A stretch of 64,000 nt of DNA. Origin: JACCZX01 sp963807155. Lineage in GTDB: Bacteria; Pseudomonadota; Gammaproteobacteria; Burkholderiales; Burkholderiaceae_F. How positions within the stretch are numbered: position 1 is the stretch's first letter; each line of letters begins with the position of its first letter. The stretch is from NCBI GenBank assembly GCA_963807155.1, contig CAWEAZ010000011.1, positions 124,001-188,000 on the forward strand. The letters run 5' to 3'. The translations under genes were made by a program, and so were the position numbers. Under the pieces are notes generated by a model, which had not been told where the DNA came from, searched no databases, and saw nothing but the letters and a program-made list of their open reading frames with translations. This document shows, in pieces, positions 38,804-48,119 of the stretch.

Positions 38804-39102
38804 TTCTTCGGCTCCGGCGCGGGCAGATTCAGAAAGACCGTTCGCGCGGCGTCGATCGGCTTCAGCCCGATCTTGCGCGCTTCGGATTCGACATAAGCCG
38901 GCTGCGACAAACGCGCTTGATCGATGCGCAGGCGATCGTGTTCGACGTCAAGGCGCTTGGCATCGACTTGCGCGCGCTCCAGATCAATGAACAGCGAGCG
39001 CGAGCGGTGCTGCGCCGTGATTAGCGACAGCGCCGACACGAACAGCAACACTCCGATCAGCACGATCAATCCACGCCGAATCACGACTGCGCCCCGGGCC
39101 AA
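38800..39102 (-). CDS. ftsL: Cell division protein FtsL
   Basis: FtsL is a small bitopic membrane protein of the FtsQLB complex, which activates FtsWI. The 100 residues have a short cytoplasmic N-terminus, one membrane segment at about 10-28 (LIVLIGVLLFVSALSLITA) and a periplasmic coiled coil with a heptad-like pattern (SLFIDLERAQVDAKRLDVEH). It overlaps rsmH by 22 bases and ftsI by four. Size, topology and place support the call, since FtsL sequences vary widely. Confidence 0.92.
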   Translation of the reverse strand: MARGAVVIRRGLIVLIGVLLFVSALSLITAQHRSRSLFIDLERAQVDAKRLDVEHDRLRIDQARLSQPAYVESEARKIGLKPIDAARTVFLNLPAPEPKK

Positions 39103-40079
39103 GGCTCAGTCGTTCGCTGAGCGACTCGCATCACCGCACTGCGTGCGCGCGGGTTAGTCGCCATTTCTGCTTCGTCGGGATAAACGCGCGCGATCGCCGC
39201 GAGCGTCGCCCGCGGAAGTTGATCGGCACGCAAGGGCACGCGCCGCTGATCGCCGCTACCGCGCTCCGGATGATGGTGTGCATCGATGAAGCGCTTGACG
39301 ATGCGGTCTTCAAGCGAATGAAAACTGATCGCGACCAGACGCCCACCGGTCGTCAGCATCGCAGCCGCTTGTTCGAGTGCTAGCGCCAATTCCTCAAGCT
39401 CTCGATTGATGTGAATCCGTATAGCCTGAAAAGTCCGTGTCGCCGGGTGCTGAGACGCATCTTTGCGGCTCCTGCCGACGGCGTTCGCGACCAGAGTCGC
39501 AAGGTCTGCGGTTGTCGAAAGCGGATGCCCGCCATCTGCCTTCGCGTCTGTGCGGCGAGCAACAATCGCCTTTGCAATCGATGCAGCAAACCGCTCTTCG
39601 CCATAGTCACGAATCACTTGCGCCAGCTCTTCGAACGGTGCGCGTGCAAGCCACTGGGCCGCGGTCTCTCCGCGCGAGGTATCCATGCGCATGTCGAGCG
39701 GCCCATCGGCGCGCAGTGAAAATCCGCGCGACGGATCGTCGATCTGAGGCGATGACATTCCAAGGTCGAACAACACTCCTTGCACCCGCGTAATCGACAG
39801 TGCGTCGAGCGTGACCCGCAGCCGTGAAAACGGCGTGTGCTCGACGTGAAAACGAGGATCCGCGATCGACTGAGCAGCTTCTACCGCCAGCAGATCGCGA
39901 TCGAGCGCGATCAGGCGACCGTTCGGCGCCAGACGCTCGAGAATCAATCGTGAATGGCCGCCACGACCGAACGTTGCATCGACATAAATCCCGTCGCGGT
40001 CGGTCAGCAGCGCTTCGACCGCCGGCTGCACGAGTACCGAACGGTGCTCGCCTGCCAGCGGCGATGAGGGACGGGACAT
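39081..40079 (-). CDS. rsmH: 16S rRNA (cytosine-1402 N4) methyltransferase RsmH
   Basis: RsmH (MraW) methylates C1402 in the decoding centre of 16S rRNA using S-adenosylmethionine. The 332 residues show HRSVLVQPAVEALLTDRDGI, YVDATFGRGGHSRLIL (SAM site), GVLFDLGMSSPQIDDPSRGF and ISFHSLEDRIVKRF. All are standard. It lies between mraZ and ftsL, the usual order at the head of the dcw cluster. Confidence 0.97.
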   Translation of the reverse strand: MSRPSSPLAGEHRSVLVQPAVEALLTDRDGIYVDATFGRGGHSRLILERLAPNGRLIALDRDLLAVEAAQSIADPRFHVEHTPFSRLRVTLDALSITRVQGVLFDLGMSSPQIDDPSRGFSLRADGPLDMRMDTSRGETAAQWLARAPFEELAQVIRDYGEERFAASIAKAIVARRTDAKADGGHPLSTTADLATLVANAVGRSRKDASQHPATRTFQAIRIHINRELEELALALEQAAAMLTTGGRLVAISFHSLEDRIVKRFIDAHHHPERGSGDQRRVPLRADQLPRATLAAIARVYPDEAEMATNPRARSAVMRVAQRTTEPWPGAQS

Positions 40080-40096
40080 TCACGTTCAATGAGTTG

Positions 40097-40525
40097 CTAG
40101 AACGTGAACTGAGCGGCAGATTCGGGCAGGCCGCCGGCGAGCGAAGCACGTTCGTGTTCTGCGAGCCGCGCCGTATCCCAGAGCTCGAAGTGCGCACCCA
40201 TGCCGAGCAGCATCAGATCGCGTTCGAGTTGCGCACCTGCCCTCAGTTCAGTCGGCACCAGTAGGCGTCCAGCGCCGTCGAGATCGATATCAGTGGCGTT
40301 GCCGAGCAGTAGCCGCTGCAGTGCGCGTGCCGAGTACGGCAATTGCGCGATCTGCTCGCGGCGCACTTCCCATGTCGGACGCGGGTAGACGAGCAGGCAA
40401 CCGTCGGGATGGCGCGTCACGGTCAGTCGGCCATCGCAGTTGGCCGCGAGCGAGTCTCGATGCCGACTCGGCATCGAGAGACGGCCCTTGGCGTCGAGCG
40501 TGAGTTGTGAAGCCCCCTGAAACAC
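40097..40525 (-). CDS. mraZ: Transcriptional regulator MraZ
   Basis: MraZ is a ring-forming DNA-binding repressor of the dcw promoter. The 142 residues start with MFQGASQLTLDAKGRLSMPS from a GTG at 40525. Each half holds a copy of the SpoVT/AbrB-type loop, DAKGRLSMP and DGAGRLLVP, with the conserved DXXXR arginines. It is the first gene of the cluster. Two TGGGN repeats lie in its own 5' leader, as expected for autoregulation. Confidence 0.95.
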   Translation of the reverse strand: MFQGASQLTLDAKGRLSMPSRHRDSLAANCDGRLTVTRHPDGCLLVYPRPTWEVRREQIAQLPYSARALQRLLLGNATDIDLDGAGRLLVPTELRAGAQLERDLMLLGMGAHFELWDTARLAEHERASLAGGLPESAAQFTF

Positions 40526-40568
40526 AGCATCCCCGCGGGCAGGTCGATCGCGAAGCGAACGCTGACTA

Positions 40569-40583
40569 GCCCACTATCTCCCA
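40569..40583 (-). promoter_or_regulatory. MraZ operator: two TGGGN repeats at 10-base spacing
   Basis: Read leftward, TGGGA (40579-40583) and TGGGC (40569-40573) are ten bases apart, between the predicted start of transcription and the mraZ start codon. This repeat and period match the known MraZ boxes of other bacteria. A clear third box is not seen. Confidence 0.75.
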
Positions 40584-40599
40584 CTTTTTGACACGGCGG

Positions 40600-40629
40600 A
40601 CTGTACGGCCTCGCCGAACAAGCGGTCAA
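40600..40629 (-). promoter_or_regulatory. Sigma-70 promoter of the dcw cluster
   Basis: On the minus strand TTGACC (40624-40629) and TACAGT (40600-40605) are 18 bases apart. Transcription would start near 40592, just upstream of the MraZ boxes, and leave a leader of about 65 bases before mraZ. Confidence 0.65.
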
Positions 40630-40749
40630 GGGAATTACGGGGATTTTTTAATGTTCACAAGGACTTAGAGAGTACTTGTTGCCAACAGGCTGAAGACGCG
40701 AATTGCGTTCGAAAAGAAAGAGATAGCCTGTGCCTGTGCAAGTGGAGTC

Positions 40750-42059
40750 TCACGAGCGTCGTTGAGCAGCGTCCCGCGTCGCCGTATCCGCAAAAATAAG
40801 ACGCGCATGCCGTTGGTGCGTGATGTACGCCAGCATCCAATCGACCATCGTCGTGATGCGATTGCGAAAACCTATCAGGAAGAAAATGTGCACCAGAAGC
40901 CAGGTCCACCACGCAATCAAACCCGATAAGCGAATCCCGCCGGGAAACACAGCGACTGCTGCTTTACGCCCTATCGTCGCGAGCGATCCGCGATCGCGAT
41001 AACGAAACGGAGCAACGCTCGGTGTGACTTGGCCGTTGCGCCGTAAACGTTGCGAAATGGATTTCGCCACATACGCACCCATTTGTTTGGCTGCGTACGC
41101 AACTCCAGGCACGGGTTTGCCATCGTGCGTGATCGACGCCAAGTCGCCGATCACGAATATTGAATCCGCATCGGCCAGTTGCAGCGTCGGCGTCACAAGC
41201 ATGCGGCCCGATCGGTCGCGCGGACCGGGCAAGCTCTGAGCGAGCGCAGTTGCTTGCACGCCGGCGGCCCACAGCACAGTGCGCGCGTCGATTTGCTCAC
41301 CGTTACGCTCCCGTCATTGACCGTCACTCCACCCTCGTCGACATCGCCGACAGGCGCGCCGACGCGCACCTCGACACCGAGCTTTTGCAGTTGTCGCGCC
41401 GCCTTCGCCGACAACACTTCCGGATAGGTGTTCAGGATGCGCGAACCACCTTCGAGCAGCAGCACGCGCGCCTGAGCGGGGTCGATCGCACGGAACTCAT
41501 TAGTCAGCGTATGCCGCGCGATCTCGGCGAGCGTACCGGCGAGTTCGACGCCCGTAGGCCCGCCTCCAATGACGACGAAGGTCAGCCACGCTGCACGTTT
41601 GACTGGGTCAGGTTCACGCTCAGCGCGCTCGAACGCAATCAAGATACGACGCCGAATTTCAAGCGCGTCGTCGAGCGTTTTCAGCCCCGGTGCATGCTGC
41701 GCCCAGTCGCTGTGCCCGAAGTACGAATGCGTCAGTCCGGCCGCAACGATCAGGTAATCGAATTCGATCTCGCCATCGGCGAGCACAACCCGCTTGGCTG
41801 CAGCGTTTATCGCTATGGCCTCGCCCAGCAGCACTCGGGCATTTTTCTGAGAGCGCAGAATATGTCGGATCGGCGAGGCGATTTGCGGCGCGGACAATCC
41901 AGCCGTGGCCACCTGGTAAAGCAGCGGCTGAAACGTATGGTGATTGGCGCGGTCGATCACGATCACTTCGACCGGGGCATTGCGCAAGCCGCGCGCCGCG
42001 GCCAGCCCGCCGAAGCCGGCTCCGATGATGACCACGACTGGTTTGCGATCGACGCTCAT
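40750..42059 (-). pseudogene. ndh: Type II NADH:quinone oxidoreductase Ndh, with a -1 frame break
   Basis: Ndh is a non-proton-pumping NADH dehydrogenase that feeds quinones. The first frame holds the FAD site VVVIIGAGFGGLAAARGLRN, FQPLLYQVATAGLS and the NADH site FVVIGGGPTGVELAGTLAEI. Near 41310-41330 a missing base shifts the frame. The next frame gives LWAAGVQATALAQSLPG, IFVIGDLASITHDGKPVPGV and the C-terminal membrane-associated segment IAWWTWLLVHIFFLIGFRNR, ending at 40750. The reconstructed length is about 436 residues. It lies between the dcw promoter region and rnpB. Confidence 0.9.
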
Positions 42060-42075
42060 CGAACCGTTTGAATGA

Positions 42076-42430
42076 AGAGCAAAGTCCGCCTGTACGCCGG
42101 ATTCTGTGCGGTGCTCCGTGTTGCCACTAGAACGCCGTGACGATCATTCCTCTAGGCCGACGATCGCTCGCCGGCTCAAGCCACCTACCCGCGGCCTCCC
42201 CGAGCAAGATCATCGGCCGCCTATTCGGTGTTGCTCCACGTAGAGATTGCCCGTTTCACCTTCGGCCGGTTAAGAGCCGCGCTTAGGCGCGTCTCCCAGC
42301 CGAAGCTCGTCTCTGTTGCTCTAATCCTCACCTCACGGTGGGCAGGTGTTACCTGCTACGTTGCTCTGCGGAGTCCGGACGTTACCTCTCGCAGCATTGC
42401 TGCCAGCGATCGTCCAGCGGACTTTGCAGC
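42076..42430 (-). ncRNA. rnpB: RNase P RNA, bacterial type A
   Basis: This is the catalytic RNA that matures tRNA 5' ends. The P1 helix is an 11-base perfect match between 42417-42427 (5' side) and 42079-42089 (3' side). Read leftward, the conserved blocks GAGAGGTAACGTCCGGACTC, AGCAGGTAACACCTGCC and AGAGCAACAGAGA near the 5' end are recognisable. GGTGAAACGGGCAATC, CGGGTAGGTGGCTTGAGCC and GGCCTAGAGGAATGATCG near the 3' end are also present. Length and order fit the A type. The exact ends are estimated from P1. Confidence 0.93.
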
Positions 42431-42485
42431 GCAATTTTACGCGGGCCGGACTTGATTCAATACACGGCGGGGTAAATCCGCCAAA

Positions 42486-43613
42486 ATGCGCGCCAACATG
42501 AAAGATAGTCCACCGTTGAACCTGGTCGTCGTCGAGGATTCCGAGCTCGACTACGAACTGTTGCTTGCGATGTTATCGCGCGAGGGGTTAAAGCCACGCA
42601 CCACGCGAGTTGAAGACGAGGCCGGAATGCGCGATGCATTTGCCAAGGGTCGCGTCGACGCGGTCATCACGGATCACAACCTCCCCCGCTTCGACTCGTT
42701 CGCATCGCTGACGGTCGCTAAGAGTATCGACGCCGACATTCCAGTGATCGTGTTGTCGGGCGAAATGTCCGAGGATCTCGCGGTAGCGACGCTACACGCA
42801 GGCGCGGACGACTTCGTGCTCAAAACGCGCATGTTTCGTATCGCCTCGGCGCTGCAACACAGCCTGCAGGCCGCCAATGCCCGGCGCGACGCGCGCACTG
42901 CCGTCGCGGCGCTAGCGCAGAGCGAAAGCAAACTGCACGCACTGACTCAGCATCTTGAACGCGCAAAAGAGGACGAGCGACGCGCCATCTCGCAGGAAAT
43001 TCACGACGATATCGGCGGTGCGCTGACCGCGCTGAAATTTGAACTGGTCCGGCTCACGCGCGCCCTGCCCGATACCGGCGTACGGCCGCAGTTGGATGCG
43101 ATTTCGCAACTGCTCGAATCCGCCGTTGTCGCCAGCCACCGGATTCAACACGCGCTGCGGCCGGCAGTGCTCGATGCCGGTCTCGTCGCCGCTCTCGAGT
43201 GGCTGGTGCGCGGGTTTGCCGAGCGCAGCGGAATAGAAGTCGACTTTCAGGCCAACCGCGAAGAGTTCGAGATTGCGCCTGACCGCGCAGCTGCGGTGTA
43301 CCGCGTGGCGCAGGAGGCGCTGACGAACATTCGCAAACACGCGCGCGCCAAGCGCGTTCACATGCAACTGTTCGCGCTCGGCGACGAAATCACGCTCGAG
43401 GTCGATGACGATGGGGAAGGCTTTCACACGAGCAGCCTTGAAGTCACACCGGGATTTGGCGTCAGTGGAATGATCGAGCGAGCGCGCGGGCTAGGGGGTT
43501 GGGCAGAAGTGTCTTCATCGCAAGGGCGCGGCACGACGGTGATGTTCTCGATTCCGACGGTGCCGGATCGATCGAGCCACGGAGCCGCCGAAAGGAGGAA
43601 CGATGGCGATTAG
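42486..43613 (+). CDS. Hybrid sensor: receiver domain fused to NarL-type histidine kinase
   Basis: This 375-residue soluble protein starts with a receiver domain (about 10-125, phosphoacceptor D63 in ITDHNLP). A HisKA_3 dimerisation domain follows with H173 in SQEIHDDIGGALTALKFEL, then a HATPase domain with YRVAQEALTNIRKHARA, DDDGEGF and GFGVSGMIERARGLGG. It lacks a membrane segment and a sensor domain, so its input probably comes as a phosphate or partner protein at the receiver. It overlaps the LuxR-type regulator by 11 bases, and the two surely form a pair. Confidence 0.9.
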   Translation: MRANMKDSPPLNLVVVEDSELDYELLLAMLSREGLKPRTTRVEDEAGMRDAFAKGRVDAVITDHNLPRFDSFASLTVAKSIDADIPVIVLSGEMSEDLAVATLHAGADDFVLKTRMFRIASALQHSLQAANARRDARTAVAALAQSESKLHALTQHLERAKEDERRAISQEIHDDIGGALTALKFELVRLTRALPDTGVRPQLDAISQLLESAVVASHRIQHALRPAVLDAGLVAALEWLVRGFAERSGIEVDFQANREEFEIAPDRAAAVYRVAQEALTNIRKHARAKRVHMQLFALGDEITLEVDDDGEGFHTSSLEVTPGFGVSGMIERARGLGGWAEVSSSQGRGTTVMFSIPTVPDRSSHGAAERRNDGD

Positions 43614-44244
43614 ATTGTTCGTAGTCGACGACCACGCGATCGTCCGGCGCGGCATCGTGCAGGTCCTGTGCGAGCACCCCGAGGTGCAGATCATCGCCGA
43701 GGCGTCCGACTATGCGGGGCTGCGCAACGAACTAAAAAAACATGGCGAGCCCGATGTGCTGGTGATGGATGTTGGATTACCCGGAAAAAACGGCATCGAT
43801 ATCCTGAAAGCGCTGCGGGACGAACACCCGAAGTTGAAAGTCCTAATCGTCAGCATGTATCCCGAAGATCAGTACGCCGTGCGCGCCTTTCGCGCCGGTG
43901 CATTCGGCTATCTGAACAAGGCGAGCGCGCCGGAAAAACTGTTGGAGGCGCTGGCGCAGGTCGTGTCCGGCCGCAAGTACGTCACACCGGAGATCGCACA
44001 GGCGCTGATTGAAAACTTGAACACGCCTGAGGCCGACGGCGCGCCGCATGAAAAGCTGTCCGATCGCGAATTTCAAACGCTAAAGCTGATCGCATCGGGC
44101 AAGCGACTATCGGAAATCGCCGAAGAATTGGCACTAAGCCCGAAGACCGTCAGCGTCTATCGCGCGCGCATCCTTGAAAAAATGGCGATGGGCAGCAACG
44201 CCGAGCTCACGCACTACGCGATCAAGAACGGGCTGGTGGAGTAG
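43603..44244 (+). CDS. NarL/FixJ-family response regulator (LuxR HTH)
   Basis: This 213-residue regulator has a receiver domain with D56 (LVMDVGLPGKNG) and the switch Lys in YLNKASAP, followed by a LuxR-type helix-turn-helix (LSDREFQTLKLIASGKRLSE, then IAEELALSPKTVSVYRARIL). A good ribosome binding site, GGAGG, lies within the end of the upstream kinase gene. It should be phosphorylated by that kinase and bind DNA. Its targets are unknown. It is convergent with the antiporter gene and overlaps it by 23 bases. Confidence 0.93.
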   Translation: MAIRLFVVDDHAIVRRGIVQVLCEHPEVQIIAEASDYAGLRNELKKHGEPDVLVMDVGLPGKNGIDILKALRDEHPKLKVLIVSMYPEDQYAVRAFRAGAFGYLNKASAPEKLLEALAQVVSGRKYVTPEIAQALIENLNTPEADGAPHEKLSDREFQTLKLIASGKRLSEIAEELALSPKTVSVYRARILEKMAMGSNAELTHYAIKNGLVE

Positions 44245-45475
44245 CGACCGCACCTGCGACCGAGCGCCGCGTAAACAACGTCAATAGCGGACCGGTCATC
44301 ACCGTCGTCAGTATCGCCATCACCATCAGCATCGTGAAAATCTCCATCCCGATGACTCCTGCGTCGAGCCCCACTTTGATGACGATCAACTCCATTAGCC
44401 CCCGCGCGTTCATTAGTGAACCCACCGCCAGGCTGTCGCGCCATCCATAGCCAGCGAGGCGCGCCCCGGCGGCACCACCGGCCACTTTGCCCGCGATCGC
44501 GGCGAACAAGATCAGCAACATCGCCACTGCGCCGGCGCCAACGAAAGCATCTGCTGTGGTGTTCAGCCCGGCCAGTGCAAAGAAAATAGGCATCAGCACG
44601 ATCACCGCCAAGTGCTCGACTCGCTCGATCAGAGTCTTGAGCAGACGATCGTCACGCGGCAGGCATGCGCCGAACAGAAATGCGCCGAATACCGCGTGCA
44701 GCTGTAGCCATTGGGTGATCGCGGCACACGCAAACATGCCGATCATCAACAGCGCCAACATCACACCGCCGGGCTGTCCGTCGGCAGCGAACTTGGTAAG
44801 CAGTCTGGCGTAGAGCGGCCGAAGCACTGTGAACACGACGGCAACCAGCACCAGCGAGCCGAAGACCGTCTTCCAGAATCCGGCCCATCCTGCGTGCGAC
44901 GCGATCGTCGCGACCACGAAGGCCAACATGATCCATGCAAACACGTCAGCGACCGCTGCAGCACTCAGCGACAGGCGCCCGACGGGCGTGTGCGTCATGT
45001 TTCGTTCTTTGAGGATGCGCGCCATGACCGGGAACGCGGTGATCGCCATCGCGGATGCCATGAACAACGCAAACGGCCAGAACGAAACTCCCTCGGGGGC
45101 AAATCGCGGGTGCAATGCCGGCGCAATCGCCAGTCCCAGCGCCATCGGAAGCAGCACGCTCAGCACACCGACGGCGCCCGCCGCCTTGACCTGCGCACGC
45201 ACACCGTTGGGCGCTCGCATTTCGACCCCGACGATGAACATGAACAGCACGAGGCCAAGCTGGCTCAGTGAATCGAGGGCCGGTAACGATTCACGGGCGA
45301 AGAGTGTTGCGTGAAACTCAGGAAAAATTGCGCCAAAGACGATCGGACCGAGCACGATTCCGGCGGCCATCTCGCCAATGACCGGCGGCTGTCCGACGCT
45401 GCGCAGGATCAGGCCGCAGACACGCGCGGTGGCCAGGATGATGACCAGCTGCAACAACAGGGGGGAATGATGCAT
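44222..45475 (-). CDS. CPA2-type cation:proton antiporter (Kef-like)
   Basis: This 417-residue membrane protein belongs to the monovalent cation:proton antiporter-2 family. The chosen ATG at 45475 gives the normal start MHHSPLLLQLVIILATARVC. The upstream frame to 45586 adds 37 charged residues and is not favoured. About twelve hydrophobic segments are seen, with family landmarks GQPPVIGEMAAGIVLGP, ITAFPVMARILKER and LNARGLMELIVIKVG. No C-terminal RCK/TrkA domain is present, so it is not regulated like KefB or KefC. Its ion cannot be told from sequence. Why it sits among signalling genes is not clear. Confidence 0.88.
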   Translation of the reverse strand: MHHSPLLLQLVIILATARVCGLILRSVGQPPVIGEMAAGIVLGPIVFGAIFPEFHATLFARESLPALDSLSQLGLVLFMFIVGVEMRAPNGVRAQVKAAGAVGVLSVLLPMALGLAIAPALHPRFAPEGVSFWPFALFMASAMAITAFPVMARILKERNMTHTPVGRLSLSAAAVADVFAWIMLAFVVATIASHAGWAGFWKTVFGSLVLVAVVFTVLRPLYARLLTKFAADGQPGGVMLALLMIGMFACAAITQWLQLHAVFGAFLFGACLPRDDRLLKTLIERVEHLAVIVLMPIFFALAGLNTTADAFVGAGAVAMLLILFAAIAGKVAGGAAGARLAGYGWRDSLAVGSLMNARGLMELIVIKVGLDAGVIGMEIFTMLMVMAILTTVMTGPLLTLFTRRSVAGAVATPPARS

Positions 45476-45582
45476 ACGCTCGGACGCTTCCGAGCGCGAA
45501 TGTATCGCATTCGCCAGAAGCCGGACGCCTGAGGCGGCGCAGCTCCGTCTTAGCGCGGTGCTGCTACGCGCTGCCAGAAGCT

Positions 45583-48113
45583 TCACCCGTCGCGACCGAT
45601 GAACCTATTCGCCCAGCGCAGCGCTCGATCTTTTTGATTCGGCTGCTCGCCGGGCTGTTCAACTTCGCGCGCCGGCGATTGCTGGTCAGCGCTTGGGCGC
45701 GGTGGCCCTACGACTTCAGATTCGAGCGCGCCAAAGTGCTGACCGTTGGAATGGCTGTCGGCACTGTCGCGGCCATCACTGGCACTCTTGTTGCGCGCGC
45801 GGGGACCGAAGTCGATGCGCCAATGCGACTGACTGGTGGACGCTTTCAGCATCGACGGAAAGTCGTCGCCAGGCACCGCAGGCGAGAACAAGAAGCCCTG
45901 CATCAGCTGACAGCCCTGATCGAACAGTCGCGTCATCTGCCCCTGCGTTTCGACTCCTTCAGCGACAACGCGTAGCTTCAGGCTTTTGCTCATCGCGATG
46001 ATTGCCGCGACGATCGCTGCGTTATCTGAGCTCGTTTCAAGCTCGCGCACGAACGAGCGATCGATCTTCAATGTGTCGATCGGAAGCCGCTTCAGGTACG
46101 ACAACGACGAATACCCGGTGCCGAAATCGTCGATCGAAATGGAAACTCCGAGATCCTTGAGCGCCTGCAGCAGCGGTAGCGTGGCGCTCAGGTTGTGCAT
46201 CAATACTGTCTCGGTCAATTCGAGTTCCAGCAATCGCGGGTCGAGCTTGAAGCCGTGCAGCGCGGCCTGTACCGGCTCAACCAGGTTGGCGCGTTGTATG
46301 TGACGGCCCGAGATGTTCACCGACACCGGAATCGGCGGGTGCCCCTGGTCGGACCAGCGCACCATCTGTTCGCACACTTCTCGCACCGCCCACTCGGTGA
46401 TCGGCACGATCAGACCGGATTCTTCAGCGACCGTAATGAATTCGGCCGGAGGCACCAGCTCGCCGCCGCGCTTCCAGCGCATCAGCGCTTCAGCACCTAC
46501 GACCTGCCCGCTGACGACATTGATCTTCGGTTGGTAATACAACACGAGTTCCTGCCGCTCGAGCGCACGGTGCAAGCGGTCTCAAGCCGCCAGCGCTCGG
46601 CCGTCGCGGTATTCATCGCGCTCGAAAAACGCAACACGCCATTGCGCCCACTGTCTTTGACCGCATACATCGCGATATCGGCCTTGCGCAGCAGCGTGTC
46701 AACGTCGCTGCCGTCGGCAGGGTATGCCGCGAGGCCGATCGATGCGGTAACAAACAACTCGTGCCCCGAGAAGCTGAAAGGCTTGCGCATCGTTTCGAGA
46801 ATGCGCTGCGCCACCGCTTCGATAACGCTCGGCTCCGAAACATCGGTTAACAGAATCGTGAATTCGTCACCGCCCAGGCGGGCGACGCTGTTGGTGTTCG
46901 TGGGCACTGGCGCCGACTGCGAGCCCGCAGCCAGGCTGCGTGTGGCCGAGCCAATCGACGGCGGCCGCACGCCCTGCGAAGGCCCGGCGCGCTCGGCCGC
47001 ACGCGCCACCGTATCGTTTTCGCGTACGCATTGATAAAGCCGCTTGGCAACCTCTCGCAGCAGTTGATCGCCGACCTGATGGCCAAGCGTGTCGTTGATC
47101 TGCTTGAAGCGATCGAGATCGATGAACAAGACGCCGACCGCAGTGCCGCTGGTGCGCGCGCGCTCGAGCGCGGAGCCAAACTGATCCCGAAAGAAGCGCC
47201 GGTTGGGCAGCCCGGTCAGGCTGTCGTAATTGGCGAGCTGCCGAATTTGGTCTTCCGCATGTTTGCGCTCGGTGATGTCCTGCACAACGCCGTGCACCGC
47301 GACCGCGCGGCCGCCTTCGTCTCGATCGACCTCCGCTTCGATGTGCACGACCCTGATCTGTCCGTTCGGGCGAGCGATGCGGCACTCGAACTTCAGCTGC
47401 CCGGTGCCGGCGAGCGCTTCGCGAAACAGCATTTCGATTCGCGCACGTTCGTCCTCGACCGCCCTCGACCACACAAACCAGTCAGCAAGCCCATCGTCCT
47501 GCTGCGGCAGTCCGGCGATCGGAAAGCATTCTTCCGACAGTTTCACCCAACGCGCAGCGATGTTCCACTCCCAACTTCCGAGCCGCGCAATGCGTTGTGC
47601 CTTGGTCAGCTTGGACCGACTGTCGGCGAGTTCCTCGCGCATGCGCGAGGCGCGGATCATGTAGCGTAGCCGCTCGGAGAGCAGGGTCCACTGCGAAGTG
47701 CTCTTGACAAAAAAGTCGGTGGCGCCCGCTTCGTACGCTCGCGCAATCGAAGATTCATCGTCCAGCCCGGTCAGCATCAGCACCGGAACGTGCTCGCCGC
47801 CGGCTAGCCGGCGCAGCCGCTCACACGTTTCGAAACCGTCGATGTCCGGCATCAGCGCATCGAGAACCACGACGTCGGGGAGATTTTCGGCAAACAGCTC
47901 GAGGGCGTGACCGCCACCGTCGGCTTCAATCACTCGCCATTGACGCTCCGCCAGGGCCGAAGCGGTCAGCAGGCGCGCCACAGGGTCGTCGTCTACCAAC
48001 AGGACCAGATCGTTGCGCGTCTCGCCGGCGCCATCGCCTTCACCATCGCGCCGGTTGGCCATCGCGCCACCACCGCCCGTGTTGCTGTTCCGATCGCTCA
48101 TCGCCCGATCCAT
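45583..48113 (-). pseudogene. Receiver-PAS-GGDEF-EAL c-di-GMP signalling protein, with a -1 frame break between GGDEF and EAL
   Basis: The domains are a receiver at about 35-155 (D85 in VVVLDALMPDIDG), a PAS domain at about 170-285, a GGDEF domain from about 293, and an EAL domain after about 488. The GGDEF motif is intact at 414-418, but a 38-residue Pro/Ser/Ala-rich insertion (372-409) separates it from the RXXD inhibitory site (364-367). EAL catalytic residues are present (GAEALMRWK, LELTETVLM, DDFGTGYSSLSYL). The frame breaks near 46582, where a TTT run seems one T short; the joined reading is RLETALHRALERQELVLYYQ. About 843 residues. It lies six bases after the hybrid kinase gene. Confidence 0.87.
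46887..47000 (-). other. In-frame 114-base insertion inside the GGDEF domain
   Basis: The normal family sequence RENDTVAR-LGGDEF is split. After ENDTVAR comes a 38-residue low-complexity segment rich in Ala, Pro, Ser and Thr, then SVARLGGDEF. The similar TVAR and SVAR on both sides look like a duplicated edge. The reading frame is kept through the segment, so it is not one of the frame errors. Confidence 0.6.
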
Positions 48114-48119
48114 TAAGTG

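Noticed and set aside
41160..42071. Plus-strand frame of 303 codons opposite ndh.
   Set aside because: Antisense shadow, His/Arg-rich with no domain; ndh accounts for the region.
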